Positions 42,409-50,077 of a stretch of DNA of 64,000 nucleotides are shown here, piece by piece. This DNA is from Oscillospiraceae bacterium (GTDB lineage Bacteria > Bacillota > Clostridia > Oscillospirales > Oscillospiraceae), in the NCBI GenBank assembly GCA_017398625.1, contig JAFQFP010000031.1, positions 41,458 through 105,457 of the forward strand, given 5' to 3'. Below the pieces are notes generated by a model. That model did no database searches. It worked only from the letters and a program-made list of their open reading frames with translations, and was not told where the DNA came from. A program made the translations under genes and the position numbers. Position 1 is the first letter of the stretch. Each line of letters opens with the position of its first letter.

Positions 42409-42462
42409 ATACACCCACAGTCTCTCCTACACAGGGGGGATTGTGGGTGTATATTTTTATTT
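42409..42462. terminator. Bidirectional terminator between the papain-like and radical SAM genes
   Basis: ATACACCCACA (42409-42419) pairs with TGTGGGTGTAT (42442-42452); ATTTTTATTTTT follows. Confidence 0.8.
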
Positions 42463-43296
42463 TTGAAAGCGCTTTGCGTAGCCGCAGCGGCGGCAGAGGG
42501 TCTCCGCTGCTTTCCCACGGGAAAAGCCGTCATAGATCGCCTTTGCCCGGGGCTTTTCCAAGATCTGTGCCAGATCCTCCTCAAACAGATTCCCCAGCGG
42601 GATATCCCCCTCATGGTCCAAACAGCAGGGCACCACCGTGCCGTCGCACAGCACCCCGATCTGATCCCGCAGACCGTAGCAGAACACCCGGTCAGAGCCC
42701 TCCGGCACGGTCATATCCGGCCACTCGAATTTATCCCCGTATTCCAGATAGACCCGCTGGCCGATGCGGATCCCATGCCGCTCTTTGACCCATTCGCCGG
42801 GAAAGCTTTCCCGAAGCCGCTGCAAGATCCGGGGATTTTGCGCCTGTGCACCGCCCTGATTCCACAGACGGTACACCGTCAGCACCCTCCCCTGCGCCGC
42901 TTCGCCAAAACGGCAGCACCTGTCCAGATATTCCGAAAAAGGCACTGACAGGTCGTTTGCCTCAAAGGCATGGAGGGAAATATTCACCTTATGCAGCGCC
43001 GGAGCCGCCAGCAGCAGCTCCCGGCGGCTGTGGAGCAGGGTGCCGTTGGTGGTGAGGATCACCCGAAAGCCCCGTTCCCCTGCCATCGCCAAAAGCTGTT
43101 CCAGCTCCGGGTGGCACAGTGGCTCTCCCATTAGGTGGAAATACAGATGATCGGTATACGGGCGCAGCTTGTCCATTAGCAGGGAAAACTCCGCTGCCTG
43201 CATGACCCGCTTTTCCCGCCGGGTCCCGGGACAAAAGCTGCAGTGCAGATTGCACACATTGGAAACCTCCAAATACACCTTGCGAAACCGCTTCAT
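42457..43296 (-). CDS. Radical SAM/SPASM domain protein
   Basis: A 279-aa S-adenosylmethionine radical enzyme. The [4Fe-4S] motif is CNLHCSFC (residues 13-20), followed by the GEPLCHPEL element and a C-terminal SPASM-like cysteine set (CDGTVVPCC near 236 and CRRC near 270). The SPASM part suggests modification of a peptide or protein, but no small precursor gene is visible nearby. The ATG at 43296 follows GGAGGTGG; 17 upstream codons are open but unlikely. It is monocistronic. Confidence 0.87.
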   Translation of the reverse strand: MKRFRKVYLEVSNVCNLHCSFCPGTRREKRVMQAAEFSLLMDKLRPYTDHLYFHLMGEPLCHPELEQLLAMAGERGFRVILTTNGTLLHSRRELLLAAPALHKVNISLHAFEANDLSVPFSEYLDRCCRFGEAAQGRVLTVYRLWNQGGAQAQNPRILQRLRESFPGEWVKERHGIRIGQRVYLEYGDKFEWPDMTVPEGSDRVFCYGLRDQIGVLCDGTVVPCCLDHEGDIPLGNLFEEDLAQILEKPRAKAIYDGFSRGKAAETLCRRCGYAKRFQK

Positions 43297-43318
43297 ATCG
43301 CCACCTCCTGTTTCCCCG

Positions 43319-43347
43319 ATTATAGCACACAGGCCGCCGATTTCCAA
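43319..43347 (-). promoter_or_regulatory. Promoter of the radical SAM gene
   Basis: Minus strand TTGGAA (43347-43342), 17-bp spacer, TATAAT (43324-43319). Confidence 0.65.
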
Positions 43348-43473
43348 CCACGGTTTTTTTGAAAAAAACTTTGTATTTCTGAAAAGTTAGACTATCAAAA
43401 ATAGAATATATCTGCTATACTATATAGGCTATACTGGTTATATTAGACACTATAGCAAATCAGGAGGCAAACT

Positions 43474-45534
43474 ATGACCAATCGGGTAAAATGGACTCTT
43501 GCAGTGGTGACGACCCTGCTGGTCCTTCTGTCCGCAACAGGACTTTTTATCTACCAATATTATCTTGTGCCCTTCCGGGCAGCGGAAAACGACCTGACCC
43601 CCAACAGCCCCTTGGTGCTGCGGGAGCAGGAGGACGGTACGCTGCATGTGACTTGGCTGGCAGGGAAAAACATCGACCGCTATCTTGTGGAGCTGGTGCG
43701 TCCCAGCCGGGAACCGGTGAGTGCCGATCCCACCGCACCCACCCCTGCCGAGGACATTCTGTACTACACCTATGTAGAGGATGCCACCGAATGTGTGCTG
43801 CCCCAATTTTCACGGGACGAGGTGCTGACTCTGCGTATTTCCGGCGAAAAGGCCTACCACCATCCCGGCAGCGACCTATGGCGTCCCAGCGAAAACCGCA
43901 TTGAAGTCACCGCGATGTTCACGCCCCCTGCCATTTCCGATCTGGAATGGGATTCCGATCCCGACCAAAAGACCGTGGATATTCGTTTCTCCATGGGCGA
44001 GGAGACCACCTGCCGCCTCTACACCGGCAACGGCATCGACGAGCCCGCCTTTTACGACACGCTGGGCAGCGGCAGCGCCCACATCACCTTCGGTGAAGGT
44101 ATGATGTTCCCTGTACCCGGTCACGAGGATAAGCAGGAATTCTACTTCTCCGCCTACAGCCAGTTCCCCGGCTACACCCACTACGGTCTGATAACCGAGC
44201 GGATCACCGTGATCCGTGAGGACCTGCTGGGCACTCTGCTGATGATGCAGACCATCGACGAGGGCAACAATGTATTTACCTTCCAATGGAACGAAACAAA
44301 GGGTCAGCGCTATGAGCTGCAGCAGCTTATGAAGGACGACAGCTGGCAGACCCTGTATGTGACCCCCAGAGACGGTGTCCGCAGCTACACCACAAAGCAT
44401 CTGCCCCGTTATTCGGACTATACCTTCCGGGTGGTGGCGCTGGGCGGACAGACCATGCCGGACAGCGAATTTTCCGCCACCCCTGCCCAATGCTCCGTTA
44501 CCACCGGCGCATCGGTGGTCTATTCCACCATCTGGCCCCAAAAGGATCTGGAGGTCTACAGCGACCTAACAAAAACCGAGGTCATCGGCACCGTCGCGGC
44601 ATCCAAAGCCTACTGTGTGCTGGACTTCCGGGAGGGTCTGTTCCAGATCCGCTACAGCGACGGTGTCTACGGCTATATCGACAGCAATTACTGTCTCATC
44701 AACCTGCCGGATATGATCGGCAATATCTGCAGCTACAACATCGCCAACAGTTATCAATCCCTGTACATGGCACACGGCTACGAGATCCCCACCGTCACCG
44801 GACAGGTGGTCGTCGGCTATGAGCGGGTGCAGCTCGCGCAAAACAGATATCTGGTGCCTCTGCTGTATCCGGCGGCGGTAAAGCTGGAAAAAGCGGCTTT
44901 CCTTGCCATCGAGCAGGGCTACAAGCTGAAGATCTACGACAGCTTCCGTCCCCGAAAAGCATCTGCCGCTCTGTACGCGCAAGCGGAGAATCTGACCCAG
45001 CAGCCCATTCCCGAAAAGACCTTCTCCGGCATTCCCATGACGGATATGCCCGTTCTCGCAGAGGGCGAGGTGCTGACCTACTACAATCTGATGACGGATT
45101 ACGGCAGGTATTCTCTGAACTACTTCCTTGCCGCAGGTAAGTCGCGCCACAATCTGGGTGTTGCCTTGGATCTGACGCTGGAAAAGACCAGCAACGGCAC
45201 GGAGGTGGTCATGCAGACCGCAATGCACGATCTGACATGGTACTCCGAAACCAAGCGAAACAACAACTACGCCTACAAGCTTGCCTCCATTATGAAGGAA
45301 GCCGGCTTCGGCGGTCTGGTCTCCGAATGGTGGCACTTCCAAGACGATGAAGCCCAGAATTCTCTTGAGCTGGAATACACCTATGCAGGCGTCACCCCCG
45401 AGGGCTGGGTCAAGGACGATACCGGCTGGCGGTACCGCCGCGTAAATGGCAACTTCTATACCAGCCGCACCGTCCCGCTGGAGGGCAAGGATTGCACCTT
45501 TGACGAGAACGGTTATCTGGTAGAACAGGCTTAA
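43474..45534 (+). CDS. Surface M15-family D-Ala-D-Ala peptidase with Fn3-like, SH3 and cell-wall repeat domains
   Basis: A 686-aa membrane-anchored protein. A signal anchor (about 7-31) is followed by beta-rich Fn3-like regions (about 40-340), an SH3-like domain (about 350-415), an M15 peptidase domain (about 430-635) and a C-terminal glucan/choline-binding-like repeat (GWVKDDTGWRYR... to the end). Catalytic zinc motifs of the VanX/D-alanyl-D-alanine dipeptidase type are visible: YDSFRPRKAS, SRHNLGVALDL (H and D) and SEWWHF (E and H). It should cleave D-Ala-D-Ala or trim peptidoglycan stems at the cell surface. Upstream is AT-rich with several TATACT boxes and no clear single promoter. First gene of the five-gene surface operon. 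Confidence 0.88.
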   Translation: MTNRVKWTLAVVTTLLVLLSATGLFIYQYYLVPFRAAENDLTPNSPLVLREQEDGTLHVTWLAGKNIDRYLVELVRPSREPVSADPTAPTPAEDILYYTYVEDATECVLPQFSRDEVLTLRISGEKAYHHPGSDLWRPSENRIEVTAMFTPPAISDLEWDSDPDQKTVDIRFSMGEETTCRLYTGNGIDEPAFYDTLGSGSAHITFGEGMMFPVPGHEDKQEFYFSAYSQFPGYTHYGLITERITVIREDLLGTLLMMQTIDEGNNVFTFQWNETKGQRYELQQLMKDDSWQTLYVTPRDGVRSYTTKHLPRYSDYTFRVVALGGQTMPDSEFSATPAQCSVTTGASVVYSTIWPQKDLEVYSDLTKTEVIGTVAASKAYCVLDFREGLFQIRYSDGVYGYIDSNYCLINLPDMIGNICSYNIANSYQSLYMAHGYEIPTVTGQVVVGYERVQLAQNRYLVPLLYPAAVKLEKAAFLAIEQGYKLKIYDSFRPRKASAALYAQAENLTQQPIPEKTFSGIPMTDMPVLAEGEVLTYYNLMTDYGRYSLNYFLAAGKSRHNLGVALDLTLEKTSNGTEVVMQTAMHDLTWYSETKRNNNYAYKLASIMKEAGFGGLVSEWWHFQDDEAQNSLELEYTYAGVTPEGWVKDDTGWRYRRVNGNFYTSRTVPLEGKDCTFDENGYLVEQA

Positions 45535-45557
45535 TACATATAAAAAGAGAGAGATTT

Positions 45558-47147
45558 ATGAAAGCTTTTTTGAAAAAACATGAACTGAAGCTTGCCATCG
45601 GCGGCGGTATTGCATGCTTTGCCGTCTTTTTCGGTATGCTCGGCTTTGCCTGCTGGCAGTTCAGCCTGCCGAAATTTCAGGATGTGACCATAGAGCTGGG
45701 GCAGCCTATGCCCGCCTTGGAAGCATTTCTGACGGAGCACGCCGATCCGGAAAAGGTCTCCATGGTGACCTTGGAAAGCGAGCTGGATCTGACCAAATTC
45801 GGCGAACTCGCCGTGACCTTGGATCATCACGGTGCCCGGGAAACCGTGAAGCTCACCGTTGCGGACACCACCGCGCCCCAGATCACCCTGCAAGATCTGG
45901 TGCGGGATATCCGCTATGTTCCCGACCCTGCCGACTTTGTGGCAGAGAGCTTTGACCTTTCCGAAACCACCCTTTCCTTCGCCAAGGAGATCCCTGCCCC
46001 GGAGAATTACGGTGATACCGCCGTAGAGGTGGTGATCACCGATGCCGCCGGAAATACCGCTTCCGCAACAGCCACCCTTTCCTATGTGTGGCTTATCGAC
46101 CAATTCACGCTGGAATACGGCGACACGCTGGAAAAAGCGGATGTGCTGATGGATCCCCAGAAGGATGCCGACCTGCTGCCTCAAGAGCAGCTGGATGCCG
46201 TCAATGCAGGCGGTGTAGGCACCTATACCTTGACCAGTACCGATAAGGGGCAGGTCAACACCTGCACCGTCACCGTTGTCGATACCACCGGCCCGGAGCT
46301 GGAGGTACAGGATGTGGAGCGGTATGTGGGCGGCAGATCCGTGAAGCTGGAGGATTTTCTGGTGTCCGCCACGGATCTTTCCGGGGAAGTGACCACCGCG
46401 CTGCTGACAGAGCCTTCCATGAAAAAGGTGAGCAACCAGACCATTCAGATCCAAGCCACCGATATCTATGGCAACACCACCGTTAAGGAAGCCACGCTGC
46501 ACATCGTTGCCGATACCTCCTCCCCCAATTTCTCCGGCGTAAGCAGCCTTACTGTGGAAAAACACTCCAAGCCGGATTTTGCCGAGGGCGTTACCGCCTA
46601 CGACACCAAGGACGGCAATGTGGAATTCACCTACGATGCCTCCAAGGTGGATACCTCCAAGCCCGGCACCTACTATGTGACCTATAAGGCTGTGGACTCC
46701 TCCGGCAATACCACCACCCACCGCCGTAAGGTGACCGTGAACCACGATGCTGAGGACACCGCCGCGCTGGTGGCAAAGATGGCGGAAAAATGCGACTCCG
46801 ACGCGGAATCCATCCGGGATTTTGTCCGGGAATACATCTCCTACAGCACCAACTGGGGCGGTGACGACCCGGTGTGGTACGGTTTTAAGAACCGCAGCGG
46901 CAACTGCTATGTCCACGCCAAGTGTTTGCAAGACATGCTGGAATACCGGGGCTACTCCACCAAGCTGATCTGGGTCACCGATAAGAGCCACTACTGGGTG
47001 CTGGTGTACATTGACGGCCACTGGCGGCATATCGATGCCACCCCCGGCGTGCGCCATACCAAATACAGCCTCATGACCGACGAGCAGCGCCACGAGACCC
47101 TGCAGGGTCGGGATTGGGATCGGGATAACTGGCCGGAGGCGGTGTAA
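45558..47147 (+). CDS. Surface protein with Ig-like domains and a transglutaminase-like domain
   Basis: A 529-aa extracytoplasmic protein: a single membrane helix (about 13-33), three or more Ig-like/DUF5011-type domains (about 75-385, each opening with a DTTAPQI, DTTGPEL or DTSSPNF module), and a C-terminal transglutaminase-like domain. The papain-like triad is readable as SGNCYVHAK (Cys near 449), SHYWVLV (His near 477) and HWRHIDATPG (Asp near 494). It may crosslink or cleave surface proteins; many bacterial members are proteases. 23 bp after the M15 gene. Confidence 0.88.
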   Translation: MKAFLKKHELKLAIGGGIACFAVFFGMLGFACWQFSLPKFQDVTIELGQPMPALEAFLTEHADPEKVSMVTLESELDLTKFGELAVTLDHHGARETVKLTVADTTAPQITLQDLVRDIRYVPDPADFVAESFDLSETTLSFAKEIPAPENYGDTAVEVVITDAAGNTASATATLSYVWLIDQFTLEYGDTLEKADVLMDPQKDADLLPQEQLDAVNAGGVGTYTLTSTDKGQVNTCTVTVVDTTGPELEVQDVERYVGGRSVKLEDFLVSATDLSGEVTTALLTEPSMKKVSNQTIQIQATDIYGNTTVKEATLHIVADTSSPNFSGVSSLTVEKHSKPDFAEGVTAYDTKDGNVEFTYDASKVDTSKPGTYYVTYKAVDSSGNTTTHRRKVTVNHDAEDTAALVAKMAEKCDSDAESIRDFVREYISYSTNWGGDDPVWYGFKNRSGNCYVHAKCLQDMLEYRGYSTKLIWVTDKSHYWVLVYIDGHWRHIDATPGVRHTKYSLMTDEQRHETLQGRDWDRDNWPEAV

Positions 47148-47153
47148 TTACCT

Positions 47154-48410
47154 ATGATCGAGCTACTGATCTTTCTCATTGGCCTGCTGTTTTATGCCTC
47201 CTATGGGCTCACCGGTCTTGCCTATCTGGCAGCGGTAACGGTGCTTTCCTACCTTGCCGGACGGCTGCAGAAGAAGCTGCGCTGGCTGGTTTGGCCCTGT
47301 GTGGTGCTGAATGTACTGGCGCTGCTGCTGGTAAAGCTGCAAGCACCCTTAGGCCTGAGCTTTGCCGCACCGCTGGGCATTTCCTACTTTACCTTGCAGG
47401 TCATTTCCTACCACATCGATATCCATAGGGGCATTTTGCAGCCGGAGCGGAATTTCCTGCGCTACGGTCTCTTCGTCTCCTATTTTCCCCATGTGTCCAT
47501 GGGTCCCATCGAACGCTATGAGACCATGTCCCGTGCCCTCTCCCGGCGGAAGATCTGCTGGGACGGCATCAGCTTAGGTGCCCTGCGGGCAGTTTGGGGT
47601 CTTGCGAAAAAACTGATCATCGCCTCCCGTCTTGGCGTTATCATCGGTGCCATCAGCGCCGATACCGAGGCGTTCCGGGGCGGCTATGCCCTGTGCGCCA
47701 TGATCCTCTACTCTTTGCAGCTTTACTGCGATTTCTCCGGCGGCATCGATACGGTGCTGGGTGTGTCCCGGATGCTGGGTCTTACCCTTTCGGAGAACTT
47801 TGACGCGCCTTTCCTATCCCAGTCCTTCCAAGAATTCTGGCGGCGCTGGCACATGACCTTGGGAAGCTGGCTGCGTCAGTACATCTACATCCCTCTGGGT
47901 GGCAACCGGAAGGGCAAGCTCCGCAAGACCGTGAATCTTCTGATCACCTTCCTTGTGTCCGGCCTGTGGCACGGCGTGGACTACATCCTATGGGGTCTGT
48001 TCAACGGCATCTTCGTTGCCTTTGGCAAATCCCTGCAGACCAAATGGAAGCTTTTGAACCGGCTCGCCACTTTCCTGCTGGTATCCCTGTTGTGGTGCTT
48101 CTTTATCTGGCCTAACGCCGGCACAGCCATGGAAATGCTCGCATCGGTATTCACCGAATGGAACTGGCTCTCCGTGCCTGCCGGAATTGCCGCCATGGGT
48201 CTGACCCTTGGGGACTGGCTGGTGGCTGCCGCCGCACTGGCAGCCCTCGGTGTCTATGATTGCCGCCGGGAGGCGGTCAACGGCTGGCTTCTCCGCCGCA
48301 GCCCTTGGCAGCGGACAGCTCTGCTGTGTGCCCTTGGACTAACCGTGCTGGTGTTCGGCATGTACGGCATCGGCTTTGATGCCGCCGCCTTCATCTACAG
48401 CAACTTCTAG
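47154..48410 (+). CDS. MBOAT family O-acyltransferase
   Basis: Polytopic acyltransferase (418 aa, about ten hydrophobic helices) of the DltB/AlgI/PatA type. Conserved MBOAT features include FQEFWRRWHMTLGSWLRQYI (near 223-242) followed by PLGGNRKG, and the catalytic His in SGLWHGVDYILWG (near His273). It brings acyl groups from a cytoplasmic donor across the membrane to an extracellular acceptor. It lies 6 bp after the transglutaminase gene and 11 bp before the SGNH-like partner, the usual pairing for surface O-acylation. Confidence 0.93.
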   Translation: MIELLIFLIGLLFYASYGLTGLAYLAAVTVLSYLAGRLQKKLRWLVWPCVVLNVLALLLVKLQAPLGLSFAAPLGISYFTLQVISYHIDIHRGILQPERNFLRYGLFVSYFPHVSMGPIERYETMSRALSRRKICWDGISLGALRAVWGLAKKLIIASRLGVIIGAISADTEAFRGGYALCAMILYSLQLYCDFSGGIDTVLGVSRMLGLTLSENFDAPFLSQSFQEFWRRWHMTLGSWLRQYIYIPLGGNRKGKLRKTVNLLITFLVSGLWHGVDYILWGLFNGIFVAFGKSLQTKWKLLNRLATFLLVSLLWCFFIWPNAGTAMEMLASVFTEWNWLSVPAGIAAMGLTLGDWLVAAAALAALGVYDCRREAVNGWLLRRSPWQRTALLCALGLTVLVFGMYGIGFDAAAFIYSNF

Positions 48411-48421
48411 GAGGTGCCGGA

Positions 48422-49456
48422 ATGAAAAAAATAAAAACCGTTCTTTCTGTCGCCGCCGTTCTGGTGGCAGCCGCTGTGATGCTGGGACTTCTCACCCGGC
48501 TGCTGGAGCCCAAATACGCCACCGATCTGGAAGAGGGCAGCTTTCTTGCCCAGTATTATGAGGAAGCAGGCGGCCACGATGTGATCTTCATCGGTGACTG
48601 TGAGGTCTATGCCAACTTCTCCCCCATGGAGCTGTATCGGGACTATGGCATCACCGCCTATGTTCGAGGCACATCTCAGCAGCTGATCTGGCAATCCTAC
48701 TACATCCTCAAGGAAACGCTGGAATATGAGACCCCCAAGGCAGTGGTCTACAATGTCAACGCCATGCGCTACAGCGAGCCGGTGAGCGAAGCCTATAACC
48801 GGCTGACCATCGACAATATGCGCTGGTCTGATGAGAAGATCGGCATTATCCGTGCCTCCATGACCGAGGAAGAGGATTTTATGTCCTATGTATTCCCCAT
48901 CCTTCGCTACCATTCCCGATTCGACGAGCTGACAGCGGAGGATCTGCAATATTTCTTCCAAGGCAAGACCAACACCTTCAACGGCTACCAGATGAACACC
49001 AATGTGGTGAGCGTGGGTACCCTGCCCACCAAGCGGGTGCTGCGGGATTACAGCTTTAGAGACATCTGCTGGCAGTATTTGGAGGAAATGACCCGGCTGT
49101 GCCAAGAAAAGGGTGTGGAGCTGATCCTGATCAAAGCCCCCAGCCTGTATCCCTACTGGTACGACCAGTACGATGCGCAAATTCAGCAGTACGCAGACCA
49201 AAACGGTCTTGCTTACTATAATTTCACCACCTGTGCCGAGGAGATTGGTTTGGACTTCTCCACCGACACCTACGACGGCGGACTTCATCTGAATCTGGCA
49301 GGCGCGGTGAAAATGAGCCGCTATTTCGGCAGCATGCTTGCCGATGTACACGGCATGCCCGACCGGCGGGATGACCCCCAGACCGCCGCCATCTATGAAG
49401 AAAAGCTCCGCGCCTATGACGCGGAAGCACAGAAAGAGAAAGGAACAAACCCATGA
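48422..49456 (+). CDS. SGNH-like surface hydrolase/acyltransferase partner of MBOAT, with Cys at nucleophile position
   Basis: A 344-aa protein with an N-terminal signal anchor (about 4-26) and an extracytoplasmic SGNH-like domain, comparable in role to DltD, AlgX or PatB. Block I reads FIGDCEVYANFSP, so Cys60 takes the place of the catalytic Ser of the GDS motif. The C-terminal block has DTYDGGLHLNLAGA with Asp and His289. It would transfer the acyl group delivered by the MBOAT to a wall polymer. The last four bases overlap the lipoprotein gene. Confidence 0.82.
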   Translation: MKKIKTVLSVAAVLVAAAVMLGLLTRLLEPKYATDLEEGSFLAQYYEEAGGHDVIFIGDCEVYANFSPMELYRDYGITAYVRGTSQQLIWQSYYILKETLEYETPKAVVYNVNAMRYSEPVSEAYNRLTIDNMRWSDEKIGIIRASMTEEEDFMSYVFPILRYHSRFDELTAEDLQYFFQGKTNTFNGYQMNTNVVSVGTLPTKRVLRDYSFRDICWQYLEEMTRLCQEKGVELILIKAPSLYPYWYDQYDAQIQQYADQNGLAYYNFTTCAEEIGLDFSTDTYDGGLHLNLAGAVKMSRYFGSMLADVHGMPDRRDDPQTAAIYEEKLRAYDAEAQKEKGTNP

Positions 49457-50016
49457 AAAAGATCATTGCCCTGCTGCTGGCAGCTATGCTGCTGCTGAGC
49501 CTTGCCGCCTGCAACACTTCCGGCAAGCCCGAGGAGACCACCGCTCCCGCGGAGACCACCCTGTCTGCAGAAACCACCGTCCCCGTGGAGACCACCGTAC
49601 CCGTAGAGACCACCCAGCCTCAGGAGGCAGATGTGTTTGCCTTCGTCAGCGGTGATGCGAAGATCATCCCCGGCACTGCCTTCGACCCTGCTGTGCTGCC
49701 CGCCACCGACAATGTGTATACCATCCCCAGCTGCGCCTTCGAGGGCACAGACAATGTATATAACTACGAGACCTTTGAGATCATTGCCTATAACGAGGGA
49801 AACGGCGAGGTGGTCTACTCCGTCTACTTCATCGATGCCAATCTTGCCACTCCCGAGGGTCTTGCCATCGGCGATGAGGCTGCCAAGGTCACCCAGCTTT
49901 ACGGCGAGGGCTCCGTCAACGGTACCGAGATCACCTATCAAAAGGGCAATACCCTGCTGGTGATCATTCTGGACGGCGACTATGTCGCCAGCATCGAATA
50001 CCGGGAAGCGGTTTGA
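49453..50016 (+). CDS. Lipoprotein with Thr/Glu-rich linker
   Basis: A 187-aa predicted lipoprotein. The signal peptide ends in LLSLAAC (lipobox Cys19-20), then comes a low-complexity ETT/VETT repeat linker (about 27-58) and a small globular domain (about 60-187) that I do not recognise. It is the last gene of the surface operon, overlapping the SGNH-like gene by 4 bp, and may be an accessory factor of that system. Confidence 0.8.
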   Translation: MKKIIALLLAAMLLLSLAACNTSGKPEETTAPAETTLSAETTVPVETTVPVETTQPQEADVFAFVSGDAKIIPGTAFDPAVLPATDNVYTIPSCAFEGTDNVYNYETFEIIAYNEGNGEVVYSVYFIDANLATPEGLAIGDEAAKVTQLYGEGSVNGTEITYQKGNTLLVIILDGDYVASIEYREAV

Positions 50017-50027
50017 TCCTTCAACGA

Positions 50028-50070
50028 AAAACGGCGTACTGCGGAAAATGCAGTACGCCGTTTCTATTTA
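50028..50070. terminator. Bidirectional terminator between the surface operon and the transglutaminase gene
   Basis: AAACGGCGTACTGC, GGAAAAT loop, GCAGTACGCCGTTT, then CTATTT; both operons converge here. Confidence 0.93.
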
Positions 50071-50077
50071 ATACAGC

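Noticed and set aside
42457-43473. RiPP biosynthesis locus based on the radical SAM/SPASM gene next to a papain-like gene
   Set aside because: No precursor-like small ORF, no transporter and no leader-binding domain nearby; the papain-like gene is convergent and separated by a terminator.
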